Positions 8,389 to 16,150 of a DNA stretch of 64,000 bases are shown piece after piece. The DNA comes from Parundibacterium terreum (GTDB taxonomy: Bacteria > Pseudomonadota > Gammaproteobacteria > Burkholderiales > Burkholderiaceae_D): NCBI RefSeq assembly GCF_014636315.1, contig NZ_BMED01000005.1:310001-374000 (forward strand). The letters run 5' to 3'. The notes under the pieces are model-generated. The model had not been told where the DNA came from. It did no database searches and saw nothing but the letters and a program-made list of their open reading frames with translations. Within the stretch, counting starts at the first letter, position 1; each line of letters starts with the position of its first letter. Made by a program: the position numbers and the translations under genes.

Positions 8389-9795
8389 GTGAGAAACGAT
8401 ACTGCAAGTTTGCAGCAGCAATTCGATCGCAGCTTAGAGTCCATTCTTGCCAGCCAGGCTGCGCCAGCGGCTGATCCGGCAAATCCAGCGAGTTCAAGTA
8501 TCGCAGTAGCTTATAGCGGGGGATTGGATTCCTCCGTGCTGCTGCACCTCTCCCAGCAATTCTGCGCGGCCCGTCATCTGAAACTGTTTGCTTTCCATGT
8601 CCATCATGGAATCAGCCCGAATGCCGATGGCTGGCTGCAGCATTGTGAGGCCCAGGCTGCCGAGTCCGGCGCTATCTTCGACGCACGAAAAGTCAGTATC
8701 GATCCGCATGCCAAGGATGGCATAGAGGCTTCCGCACGTACCGAGCGCTACCGCGCGCTTGGCGCCATGTGCGCAGCGCACCAGGTACACCTGGTATTAA
8801 CCGCCCATCATCAGGACGATCAGGCCGAAACCTTGCTGCTGCAATTGCTGCGAGGCTCAGGCGTGGCCGGCCTGTCGGGCATGGATCATTGCAACCGGGC
8901 ACCGGCATTGCTGGGGAATGAGGCACTGGCGATTGCCCGGCCTTTGCTCGGGGTGACTCGGCGAGCCCTGCTTGAATACAGTACTTCACAAGCCATCCGC
9001 TTTGTCGAAGATGAATCCAATGAGGATCATAAATACGCCCGTAACGCATTGCGCTTGCAGGTGATGCCGATTTTGGCCGAGATATCGCCGGGATTTACAG
9101 AGCGCCTTGCCAGGAGCGCACAGCATGCTCAATCTGCGCATCGCATGCTGCAGGAGCTGGCGCAGCAGGATTGCCGCCAGTGCGGGTTTGGTGATGGTCT
9201 GGATATAAGCAAGATGCAGGGTTTTAGCGACGACCGCATCGACAATTTGCTGCGCTTCTGGCTGTCGACCCTTGGTGTCAGGATGCCGACTACGGCGCGG
9301 CTGGCGGAAATGCGCAAGCAATTGTTTTCGGCGCGGGCCGATGCGATGGTCACAGTCACGCACGACGGTGTCGGCATACACCGCTATGAAAACAGAATCT
9401 ATGCCGAGCGGGGCATCACTGATGCGCAATATGCTGCTCCGCAGAGTTTTCAGTGGACCGGCGAGGAGGTGATTCACTTTCCGCGTTTCAGGGGGAGCCT
9501 GTATTTTGAGCCGGCCGAGTTCGGTCTGGACAGTCCATGGCTGAAGCAGCAAAATCTGACTTTGCGGCTGCGCGAAGGTGGCGAGCGCATCAAGCTGGCG
9601 CCTAACCGGCCGACCCGTGATATAAAAAGCCATTACCAGACTCTGCGCATCCCATTCTGGCAGCGCCAGCACCTGCCATTTGTCGCCGCCGGGCGGGAGT
9701 TGCTGTTTGCGGCGGGCGTAGGCCTAGATGCCAAGTTCTGTGCCGAAAGCGGCAATGATGCAATTGGCCTCAGATGGGAAGCGGATGCCGCTTAG
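8389..9795 (+). CDS. tilS: tRNA(Ile)-lysidine synthase
   Basis: Modifies C34 of the CAU anticodon of tRNA-Ile2 to lysidine, so the tRNA reads AUA rather than AUG. The N-terminal PP-loop ATPase motif AYSGGLDSSVLLHL and the HHGIS and HHQDDQAETLLLQLLRGSG segments are clear. The TilS substrate-binding middle region and C-terminal domain (about 370-468, with LRLREGGERIKL) follow. Start is the GTG at 8389. Spacing to accA is five bases, so the two are probably cotranscribed, an arrangement known in many proteobacteria. Confidence 0.95.
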   Translation: MRNDTASLQQQFDRSLESILASQAAPAADPANPASSSIAVAYSGGLDSSVLLHLSQQFCAARHLKLFAFHVHHGISPNADGWLQHCEAQAAESGAIFDARKVSIDPHAKDGIEASARTERYRALGAMCAAHQVHLVLTAHHQDDQAETLLLQLLRGSGVAGLSGMDHCNRAPALLGNEALAIARPLLGVTRRALLEYSTSQAIRFVEDESNEDHKYARNALRLQVMPILAEISPGFTERLARSAQHAQSAHRMLQELAQQDCRQCGFGDGLDISKMQGFSDDRIDNLLRFWLSTLGVRMPTTARLAEMRKQLFSARADAMVTVTHDGVGIHRYENRIYAERGITDAQYAAPQSFQWTGEEVIHFPRFRGSLYFEPAEFGLDSPWLKQQNLTLRLREGGERIKLAPNRPTRDIKSHYQTLRIPFWQRQHLPFVAAGRELLFAAGVGLDAKFCAESGNDAIGLRWEADAA

Positions 9796-9812
9796 CCAGG
9801 GCATACTGCAGC

Positions 9813-9861
9813 TATATATATATATATATATATATAATAATAATAAATGCGAATAAATGCG
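9813..9861. repeat. (TA)12 microsatellite plus short tandem repeats
   Basis: Twelve uninterrupted TA units span 9813-9836, followed by TAA triplets (to about 9846) and two tandem copies of AATAAATGCG (9842-9851 and 9852-9861). The tract lies in the 126-bp gap between tilS and dnaQ, 61 bp before the dnaQ ATG, where promoter elements would be expected. Dinucleotide tracts of this length can change copy number by slippage. Confidence 0.95.
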
Positions 9862-9921
9862 ATTGAATGTGCGCTTTCCAGCCAGCGGGCATTCGCAATA
9901 CAAATTTCCGGAATACTATAA

Positions 9922-10641
9922 ATGACGCGACAAATTGTTCTTGATACTGAAACGACGGGCTTGAATCCCCGCTCAGGCGACCGGGTTATTGAAATCGGCT
10001 GCGTGGAGCTGGTCAATCGCAAGCTGACTGGAAATAATTTTCACCGCTATATCAATCCGGAGCGTGATTCGGAGGAGGGCGCGCTGGCGGTGCACGGATT
10101 GACGACTGAATTCCTGAGCGACAAGCCAAAGTTCGCCCAAATCATCGACGAGCTGCGTGATTACCTGTCTGGTGCGGAAATCATTATTCATAATGCGCCG
10201 TTTGACGTAGCCTTTCTGAATGCAGAATTTGCATTGCTGGATTTGCCGGATTTTACCAAGCACGTCGGCCCTATCGTAGATACCCTGGTGCAGGCCAAAG
10301 AGCTGCATCCCGGTAAAAAGAACTCGCTGGATGCGCTGTGCAGCCGCTACGGCATTTCCAATGCGCACAGGAAGCTGCATGGAGCGCTGCTTGATGCTGA
10401 GTTGCTGGCAGATGTCTTTCTGGCGATGTCGCGCGGGCAGAACAGCCTGACGATGGAAATGCAGGTTGAGAACGAAGATAGCGCAAACCAGGATCAGTCG
10501 TTTGATGCACCTTTGCCGGACGTGATCGTGCTGTGCGCATCCGATGCCGACCTGGACGCACACAATGCACTGTTGTCAGGTCTGGATAAAGACTCAAAAG
10601 GTAAAACTGTTTGGCGCATGCAGACGGAAAATCCTGTGTAA
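9922..10641 (+). CDS. dnaQ: DNA polymerase III epsilon subunit (proofreading exonuclease)
   Basis: The 3'-5' proofreading subunit of the replicative polymerase (239 aa; E. coli 243). The three exonuclease motifs are intact: IVLDTETTG (Exo I, residues 5-13), IIHNAPFDVAFLN (Exo II) and HGALLDAELLADVF (Exo III, HxAxxD type). A short C-terminal region for binding the alpha subunit follows. The gene has its own strong terminator, so it is probably transcribed alone from the gap that carries the TA repeat. The ribosome site (GGAA) is weak. Confidence 0.95.
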   Translation: MTRQIVLDTETTGLNPRSGDRVIEIGCVELVNRKLTGNNFHRYINPERDSEEGALAVHGLTTEFLSDKPKFAQIIDELRDYLSGAEIIIHNAPFDVAFLNAEFALLDLPDFTKHVGPIVDTLVQAKELHPGKKNSLDALCSRYGISNAHRKLHGALLDAELLADVFLAMSRGQNSLTMEMQVENEDSANQDQSFDAPLPDVIVLCASDADLDAHNALLSGLDKDSKGKTVWRMQTENPV

Positions 10642-10670
10642 AGATAGGGATTGCACGTGAGTGCGGATGC

Positions 10671-10707
10671 AAAAAAATAGGGCGACGCTGTTCGCCCTAT
10701 TTTTTTT
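10671..10707 (+). terminator. Rho-independent terminator after dnaQ
   Basis: A stem of AATAGGGCGA against TCGCCCTATT with a short loop is flanked by an A-run on the left and eight T residues on the right. The symmetry allows function in both directions. Confidence 0.92.
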
Positions 10708-10909
10708 GCTCTTTTATTATCTTCTCACGCGTATTTGGATAGGGAAAAGCTTGCGCGTTCTTCGTTTTCGATCGGCGGCGCGCTAAAGGAGGCCTGGCTG
10801 ATCAGTAAAACCTCGTTTAAAGTTAATCTTTTGATTATTTTTCCGATGTGAAAATGCGACAGGACTTACACTTTCGTCACATATTTAAATAAATTTTTCA
10901 TTTATTTCC

Positions 10910-10936
10910 TCAAGTTCTCCACTTTGCTGCCGTTAA
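10910..10936 (+). promoter_or_regulatory. Sigma-28 (FliA)-type promoter P1 before flhDC
   Basis: TCAAGTTC at 10910-10917, exactly 11 bases, then GCCGTTAA at 10929-10936. This matches the enteric FliA consensus TAAAGTTT-N11-GCCGATAA at 13 of 16 positions. The predicted start point is near 10943. Confidence 0.75.
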
Positions 10937-10978
10937 AAAGACTTAAGAAAAATAATAAAAATATTTTTCGATTTACCC

Positions 10979-11005
10979 TAAAGTTCTTCGTTTTACTGCC
11001 GTTAA
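10979..11005 (+). promoter_or_regulatory. Sigma-28 (FliA)-type promoter P2 before flhDC
   Basis: TAAAGTTC at 10979-10986, exactly 11 bases, then GCCGTTAA at 10998-11005, matching the FliA consensus at 14 of 16 positions. The similarity to P1 continues through the spacer and past the -10 box (TTAAGA in both), so it looks like a local duplication with a 69-bp offset. Confidence 0.8.
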
Positions 11006-11064
11006 TGTAGTTAAGAGAGTTGAGATTCGCCTTGATGTGATGACTAACTCTTTGTTTTAAAACG

Positions 11065-11098
11065 GAATTTTCTTCTGAAGCCGAAATCAGGAAAATTC
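11065..11098 (+). other. Leader hairpin 1 upstream of flhD
   Basis: Arms GAATTTTC (11065-11072) and GAAAATTC (11091-11098) pair perfectly. Inside them CTGA (11075-11078) pairs with TCAG (11087-11090), leaving a two-base bulge and an eight-base loop. It sits within the predicted leader RNA of flhDC. Confidence 0.6.
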
Positions 11099-11149
11099 TT
11101 AAAAAAATTCATTTTCTGCGAAATATTTTTGGCGCAGATATCAATATAT

Positions 11150-11189
11150 AGCTTGTAGGAAAAAATCCTACGAGCTTGTTCCGTTTTTT
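11150..11189 (+). terminator. Terminator-like hairpin in the flhDC leader
   Basis: An 11-bp stem (11150-11160 against 11166-11176, one G-U pair) closes a loop of five A residues. Seven bases later comes a run of six T. The gap before the T-run is longer than ideal, so it may be an attenuator or the end of a short RNA rather than a strong terminator. Confidence 0.5.
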
Positions 11190-11300
11190 CTTTCAAAAAA
11201 TACCGAATCTCACCTATACACTGGCGTTTTTCTAAGTCCCACAATGTATCTCACTGGCAACGAAATCAGCGCCGGGATAAACAGTTTGGAGGGAAGAAAA

Positions 11301-11618
11301 ATGACACAGAACGATATGATGGCTGAGATTCGGGATGCCAACCTGAGCTACCTGATGCTCGCGCAGCAAATGATCCGTGCCGATAAGCCGACTGCCATCT
11401 TCCGTTTGGGTATAGGCAAGGAAATCGCCGACTTGATCGAAGGCTTGAACAATGCGCAGATTTTGAAGCTTGCCGGTTCCAACATGATGCTGGCCCGCTT
11501 CCGCTTCGAGGATAGTGCAATCTTGTGCATGCTCACCAACTATAACAAAGAACGCGCCCTGGCGCATTCCCACGCTGCCATCCTGATGGCGGGTCAGCCG
11601 GTAGAAGAAATTCATTAA
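11301..11618 (+). CDS. flhD: Flagellar master regulator subunit FlhD
   Basis: FlhD combines with FlhC as FlhD4C2, which activates class II flagellar promoters with sigma-70 RNA polymerase. The ATG at 11301 gives 105 aa starting MTQNDMMAEIRDANLSYLML, matching known FlhD N-termini, and follows a GGAGGGA ribosome site. An in-frame start at 11244 would add 19 unrelated residues. The body IRADKPTAIFRLGIGKEIAD and the AGSNMMLARFRF segment are typical. Its control region carries two FliA-type promoters, suggesting feedback. flhC follows after 57 bp. Confidence 0.95.
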   Translation: MTQNDMMAEIRDANLSYLMLAQQMIRADKPTAIFRLGIGKEIADLIEGLNNAQILKLAGSNMMLARFRFEDSAILCMLTNYNKERALAHSHAAILMAGQPVEEIH

Positions 11619-11675
11619 TTGCTGGTGTGCTGCTGTTGCAGTGCTGGTGAGAACGCGTAAATCAAGGTGATAAAA

Positions 11676-12227
11676 ATGGCAAATAAAAGTGTAGTGAATG
11701 AAGCGCATGAAATCCAATTGGCGATTGAATTGGTGAATCTCGGTGCCAGGCTACAGCTTTTGGAGTCCGAAACCTCTTTGTCCAGAGAGCGTTTGCTGAA
11801 GATTTACAAAGAACTCAAGGGTGTGTCCCCGCCAAAGGGTATGCTGCCATTCTCTACCGACTGGTTTGTCACCTGGCAGCCGAATATTCATTCATCGCTG
11901 TTCATGAATATTCATAAATATCTGCAGGATCACGCTGGTATCAGCGGTATCGACGCGGTTGTAAAAGCCTATAAGCTGTATCTGGAGCAGGTGCCCGTTG
12001 CCGCGGGTGAAGAGCCGGTGTTGTCATTGACGCGCGCCTGGACCCTGGTCAGGTTCTTCGAAGGCAGAATGTTAACGTTTGCAAAATGCAAGAAGTGCAG
12101 CGGTCAATTTGTTGCACATACGCTCGATTTGCATGATGATTATGCGTGTGGTTTGTGCCATGTGCCTTCGCGTGCCGGCAAAACCAAGAAATCCAGGGAA
12201 TCGGAAGCGATGGCCATGGTTGCATAA
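11676..12227 (+). CDS. flhC: Flagellar master regulator subunit FlhC
   Basis: DNA-binding partner of FlhD (183 aa from the ATG at 11676; E. coli 192). Family segments include NEAHEIQLAIELVNLGARLQ at the N-terminus and the C-terminal zinc site made by CKKCSGQF and CGLCHVP. The chosen start has an AAGGTGAT ribosome site; an ATG three codons upstream is possible. It is cotranscribed with flhD. Confidence 0.95.
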   Translation: MANKSVVNEAHEIQLAIELVNLGARLQLLESETSLSRERLLKIYKELKGVSPPKGMLPFSTDWFVTWQPNIHSSLFMNIHKYLQDHAGISGIDAVVKAYKLYLEQVPVAAGEEPVLSLTRAWTLVRFFEGRMLTFAKCKKCSGQFVAHTLDLHDDYACGLCHVPSRAGKTKKSRESEAMAMVA

Positions 12228-12251
12228 TATCTTTCGTGTCATGGAGAATCG

Positions 12252-13055
12252 TTGGGCGTTCAATCTGATCATGATCAAGCTGATTCTCCACTAGCAGACA
12301 CAAAGGCATTGCCGCCCGCGTTGCAGGCTTTGCTGATACAGATTTTTTCCCTTCTCATTTGCGTTGCGCTTGCCGTCCTTTTGGCTGCAGCGCTGCCCCT
12401 GAATTTTCCCCTCTATACAATTATCATTGCCGAAGCCGTGCTGGCGGCTGTCATTTCATGGCTGCGCGGCATGGACTGGTGGTGGTGGTGCATACAGTTC
12501 CTGTTTCCCATTGCAGTTGTTGTATTTCTCGCCTTTAATATTTCACCTTCTTATTTTCTGGTCGCCTTCTTTTTCTTGATGGTGTTATTTTGGTCCACTT
12601 ACAGGACCCAGGTGCCGTACTATCCATCCAGGTCGTCGCTATTGCCTCATATCCGGGACTTGCTGCCCGCTGAACAGCCCGTGCGTTTCATCGACATCGG
12701 CAGCGGACTGGGAGGCTTGGTGCTTAGCCTTGCCAGGATAAGAGGGGATAGCCAGTTCTCTGGCGTGGAAATTGCTCCGCTGCCATGGGTGCTGAGTTAT
12801 CTGCGGGCCAGGCTGACGCGATCCAGGGCCTCGTTTTTCTTGCAAAATTATCTTGAAATGAATTTGCAGGCCTATGATTTTGTGTTTGCCTATCTGTCGC
12901 CGGCAGCAATGCCAGCCTTGTGGCAAAAGGCAAAATCGGAGATGCGTGCGGGTAGCATGTTGCTGAGCTATGAATTCGTTATTCCTGGCGCCGAGCCGGA
13001 TTTGTGCATAAATACGGGGGATAACGCTCCCATTCTTTACGCTTGGCGCATATAA
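12252..13055 (+). CDS. Membrane-anchored class I SAM-dependent methyltransferase
   Basis: A 267-aa protein with hydrophobic segments at about 20-60 and 65-115, followed by a Rossmann methyltransferase domain: motif I is FIDIGSGLGGLVLSLARI (about residues 137-154), then GVEIAPLPWVL, and a YDFVFAYLSPAAM segment in the motif IV region. The target is unknown. The start is a TTG at 12252 just after GGAGAA. It lies 24 bp after flhC and before motA, so it may be cotranscribed with the flagellar master regulator. A link to motility is inference from position only. Confidence 0.75.
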   Translation: MGVQSDHDQADSPLADTKALPPALQALLIQIFSLLICVALAVLLAAALPLNFPLYTIIIAEAVLAAVISWLRGMDWWWWCIQFLFPIAVVVFLAFNISPSYFLVAFFFLMVLFWSTYRTQVPYYPSRSSLLPHIRDLLPAEQPVRFIDIGSGLGGLVLSLARIRGDSQFSGVEIAPLPWVLSYLRARLTRSRASFFLQNYLEMNLQAYDFVFAYLSPAAMPALWQKAKSEMRAGSMLLSYEFVIPGAEPDLCINTGDNAPILYAWRI

Positions 13056-13221
13056 TGCCAGTCATGAAATGTATTTTTTGGGCAATTTTTTCTTTGATTT
13101 AAGGTGTTTTTTATCGTTGGACCGTAGATTCTGCGCGGAGCATCTTTTCAGTGCGAGACTAAAAAATCAAATGCCTCGGCATGTATAAATTATTGTTTCT
13201 CTCTTTTAGGAGTCATCGGTC

Positions 13222-14082
13222 GTGTTAGTTATCGTCGGCTATATCGTAGTCATGGGGTCCGTTTTTGGCGGATTTGTGATGTCAGGGGGGCACGTCGCGG
13301 TGTTGTTCCAGCCGCTGGAGCTGCTCATGATCGGCGGTGCCGCAGTCGGTGCCGCGTTGGTCGGAAATAACTCCAAGTCGCTGAAGGCTTCGCTGAAAGC
13401 CTTGCCCAGCGTACTGAAGGGCTCCAAATTCAATCGCGAACTCTATATGGAGCTGATGACCATGCTCTTCGACGTGCTGACAAAAGTACGTAAAGAAGGC
13501 CTGATGTCGATCGAAGGCGATATAGAAAAACCGGAAGAGAGCCCGCTGTTCAGTAAATATCCGGCGGTCGTCGGCGACCATCATATGATGGAATTCATTT
13601 GCGATTATTTGCGCCTGATGGTGTCCGGCAATATGGATGCCTTCCAGATCGAGAACCTGATGGATAATGAGCTGGAAACGCATCACCACGAAGGTGCAAT
13701 TCCAGCGCATTTCATTGCCAAGCTGGGTGATGGCTTGCCGGCTTTCGGTATCGTTGCCGCGGTGATGGGTGTGGTGCATACCATGGAGTCGGTGGGTATT
13801 CCACCGGCAGAACTCGGTATCCTGATTGCCCATGCGCTGGTTGGTACTTTCCTCGGTATTTTGCTCGCCTATGGCTTCGTTGGTCCTTTGTCCACTTTGC
13901 TGGAACAGCAGTTGGATGAGTCTTCCAAGGCTCTTCAATGCATTAAAGTGACTTTGCTTGCCAGCCTGAATGGTTATGCCCCGGCACTCGCCGTGGAGTT
14001 CGGCCGTAAAGTACTGTACTCGACGGAGCGTCCGACATTCTCCGAGCTGGAAGAACATATTAAGCAATCCAAATCAAAATAA
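13222..14082 (+). CDS. motA: Flagellar motor stator protein MotA
   Basis: The cytoplasmic-loop subunit of the MotA5B2 stator, which couples ion flow to rotor torque in the inner membrane (286 aa; E. coli 295). Transmembrane segments lie near residues 1-20, 33-50, 168-190 and 198-220. The large cytoplasmic loop lies between, and LGDGLPAFGIVAAVMGVVHT is the typical start of TM3. The start is GTG with a good AGGAG site. A 166-bp gap before it holds the small palindrome ATGCC-TC-GGCAT (13171-13182) but no clear sigma-28 site. Confidence 0.95.
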   Translation: MLVIVGYIVVMGSVFGGFVMSGGHVAVLFQPLELLMIGGAAVGAALVGNNSKSLKASLKALPSVLKGSKFNRELYMELMTMLFDVLTKVRKEGLMSIEGDIEKPEESPLFSKYPAVVGDHHMMEFICDYLRLMVSGNMDAFQIENLMDNELETHHHEGAIPAHFIAKLGDGLPAFGIVAAVMGVVHTMESVGIPPAELGILIAHALVGTFLGILLAYGFVGPLSTLLEQQLDESSKALQCIKVTLLASLNGYAPALAVEFGRKVLYSTERPTFSELEEHIKQSKSK

Positions 14083-14104
14083 CCGGCTTGATTAGAGGTG
14101 AGTT

Positions 14105-15028
14105 ATGGCTAACGAAGAACTCCGGCCAATTATAGTTAAGCGGATCAAGAAGACAGCAGGCGGTCACCACGGTGGCGCCTGGAAAATTGCGTATGCCGAT
14201 TTCGTCACTGCAATGATGGCTTTCTTCTTGCTGATGTGGCTGCTGGGTTCCACCGCAAAAGGGAACTTGCAAGGTATCGCCGAATACTTCCAGACACCGC
14301 TAAAAGTGGCGATGGCCGGCGGTGAGGGAAGCGGCGACAGCTCCAGCGTGATCAAAGGCGGCGGCAAGGACCTGACCATGAGTAATGGGCAGGAGAAGCG
14401 CGGTGATGTACAGTCCAAAAAGAAAACCTTCAACTTGCAGGCTGCGGAAGCGGCGTTGGCCAAGGCAGACGCTGAGCGCTTGAAGACCCTGAAGGCCAAG
14501 ATCGAGGCCGTCATCGATGCCAATCCCACGCTGAAGCAGTACAAGAATCAGTTGCTGCTGGATTTGACGACGGAGGGTTTGCGTATCCAGATGGTGGACG
14601 AACAGAATCGGCCCATGTTTGCTTCTGCCAAAGCAGAGCTGCAGCCCTATACGCGCGAGATCCTGACGGAAATCGGCAAGGCCTTGAACGACGTTCCGAA
14701 CCGTATCAGCCTGTCCGGGCATACCGATGCCGCGCCTTACGGTAGTGGTGAAAAGGGTTATAGCAACTGGGAACTATCCGCCGATCGTGCGAATGCGTCG
14801 CGCAGGGCACTGATACTGGGCGGCATGGATGAATCCAAAGTGTTGCGCGTGGTCGGATTATCTTCATCTGTTCTCTTTGACAAGGCAGATCCTTTGAATC
14901 CGATTAACAGGCGCATCAGCATTATTGTGATGAACAAGAAGGCTGAGGAAGCGGCGGCAACGGATGGCGGTGCCATCGAAGTGACGACGTCTGCGGATGC
15001 GAGTCCCGATGTTTCCGTTAAAAAGTAA
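14105..15028 (+). CDS. motB: Flagellar motor stator protein MotB
   Basis: The peptidoglycan-anchored stator subunit (307 aa; E. coli 308). The single membrane helix contains the ion-carrying Asp in AYADFVTAMMAFFLLMWLLG (about residues 30-50). After a plug/linker region comes the OmpA-like peptidoglycan-binding domain with LSGHTDAAPYG and NWELSADRANASRRAL. It follows motA by 22 bp with its own GAGGTGAG ribosome site. A second stator pair lies at 34360-35910. Confidence 0.95.
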   Translation: MANEELRPIIVKRIKKTAGGHHGGAWKIAYADFVTAMMAFFLLMWLLGSTAKGNLQGIAEYFQTPLKVAMAGGEGSGDSSSVIKGGGKDLTMSNGQEKRGDVQSKKKTFNLQAAEAALAKADAERLKTLKAKIEAVIDANPTLKQYKNQLLLDLTTEGLRIQMVDEQNRPMFASAKAELQPYTREILTEIGKALNDVPNRISLSGHTDAAPYGSGEKGYSNWELSADRANASRRALILGGMDESKVLRVVGLSSSVLFDKADPLNPINRRISIIVMNKKAEEAAATDGGAIEVTTSADASPDVSVKK

Positions 15029-15069
15029 CCGAACAATGCCTCATCGTCTGGTTATATTGAAAAATTGGG

Positions 15070-15627
15070 ATGCCTAACATGCCGAAAAAGAAGACTTTGG
15101 GCCCTCAAGTTAAGCGGCTCCTGACCGGTGTTTCAGACCACGGTAATGAGCATCTGCTTGAAGTAGAAACTGATCTCGTACAGACAACCATCCTGCTGGC
15201 TGAGGCCATAGAAAAGCTGGGTACCAGCTTTTTGGCCTTGCACGCCGCCATTTCGGCCCAGCAGCAGGAAATCGATCTATTGATTTCCTCCGGAACGGCG
15301 TCCGATGTCACCGTGGAAAAACTGAAAGTGATCCAGGGCGATATCACGCAGCACATCAATTCCGCCGTGACCAGCCTGCAGTTCCAGGATCTGACTAGCC
15401 AATTGATTTCGCGCACAGTGCAAAGAAGTGCCGGCTTGCGCGAAGTATTGAATACGTTGGGCGTTGTTGGTGGCGACATTCCGCACGATGGCGGCAACGA
15501 CGAGATTGCAGTATTGCTGAAAGAGATCACGATCCGGCTGGAAGCTCAGAGCCAGGAGCTGAAGGGCCTATTGCGCAAGGCCGTATCCCAGAAACATCTG
15601 GATAGCGGTGATATTGAATTGTTTTGA
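15070..15627 (+). CDS. Short CheZ-like protein (putative CheY-P phosphatase)
   Basis: A mostly helical 185-aa protein with a predicted coiled coil (about 40-115) and the segment SLQFQDLTSQLISR (about 99-112). This resembles the catalytic DxxxQ region of CheZ, where Asp and Gln act on CheY-phosphate. It lacks the CheZ C-terminal CheY-binding tail (DDLLDSLGF); its own end is GDIELF. It is the first gene of the chemotaxis run motAB-this-cheY-cheA-cheW. It could instead be a non-catalytic scaffold. The start could also be the second Met at 15079. Confidence 0.65.
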   Translation: MPNMPKKKTLGPQVKRLLTGVSDHGNEHLLEVETDLVQTTILLAEAIEKLGTSFLALHAAISAQQQEIDLLISSGTASDVTVEKLKVIQGDITQHINSAVTSLQFQDLTSQLISRTVQRSAGLREVLNTLGVVGGDIPHDGGNDEIAVLLKEITIRLEAQSQELKGLLRKAVSQKHLDSGDIELF

Positions 15628-15732
15628 AGCAGCGCAAAATCCCGATCAGGTGCGCGGATGAAAAGCCCGAACAGATTGGTTTAGCGTGATACATGTGGGC
15701 AGAAAGCCTTAAATTTGAATAACGGAGTAATG

Positions 15733-16098
15733 ATGGCCAAAACAATATTAGCGGTGGACGATTCTGGTTCACTGAGGCAGATGGTGGCTTTTAGCTTGAA
15801 GGCTGCAGGCTATCAGGTGATTGAAGCGGTGGACGGACAGGACGGCCTGGAGAAGGCACGCAACCAGGTTGTCGACCTGGTCCTGACCGACCAGAACATG
15901 CCGAGGATGGACGGCCTGACGCTGATCAAGTCCCTGCGCGGCTTACCCAGCTATCAAAGGGTGCCCATCCTGATGCTGACTACTGAATCCAGTGATGACA
16001 TGAAGGCCAAAGGTCGTGCCGCTGGCGCGAACGGCTGGCTGGTGAAACCTTTCGATCCGCAGAAATTGACGGAAGTAGTAAAGAAAGTGATTGGTTAA
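15733..16098 (+). CDS. cheY: CheY-like single-domain response regulator
   Basis: A 121-aa receiver domain with the acidic pair in AVDDSGSLRQ, the phospho-acceptor Asp53 in LTDQNMPRMDG, Thr in MLTTESS and Lys in VKPFDP. The ATG at 15733 sits well behind GGAG; an adjacent ATG at 15730 is possible. It precedes cheA by 52 bp, so it may be its immediate phosphorylation partner. A second cheY (25389) sits beside cheZ, and that one resembles the motor-binding CheY more closely. Confidence 0.88.
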   Translation: MAKTILAVDDSGSLRQMVAFSLKAAGYQVIEAVDGQDGLEKARNQVVDLVLTDQNMPRMDGLTLIKSLRGLPSYQRVPILMLTTESSDDMKAKGRAAGANGWLVKPFDPQKLTEVVKKVIG

Positions 16099-16150
16099 CT
16101 ATCGATATGGATAGTCTGCGACCAATAAGAGTACATCACGGAGTGAGATA

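Larger units (their letters stand above)
10708..11300. other. AT-rich gene-free regulatory region before flhD
   Basis: About 590 bp without a convincing gene and visibly richer in A/T than the surroundings. It holds two tandem sigma-28-type promoters (10910-10936 and 10979-11005), a 7-bp A/T inverted repeat (AAATAAA at 10887, TTTATTT at 10901), and two downstream hairpins (11065-11098 and 11150-11176). The master regulator flhDC follows, so this is the control region of the motility cascade, with a leader of roughly 290 nt from the second promoter. Confidence 0.8.

Noticed and set aside
10818..10850. Possible third sigma-28 promoter (TAAAGTTA then TCCGATGT)
   Set aside because: Spacing is about 16 bases, not 11, and the -10 box is poor.
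10846..10882. ATGTGA and TCACAT half-sites resembling a CRP site
   Set aside because: Separated by 25 bases instead of the six needed for a CRP dimer.
11044..11244. 66-codon open frame on the minus strand in the flhD control region
   Set aside because: Lys/Phe-rich product typical of AT-rich noncoding DNA, no ribosome site, and it overlaps the leader hairpins.
13110..13145. Possible sigma-28 promoter before motA
   Set aside because: Boxes match the consensus at only about half the positions; no better than chance in this region.
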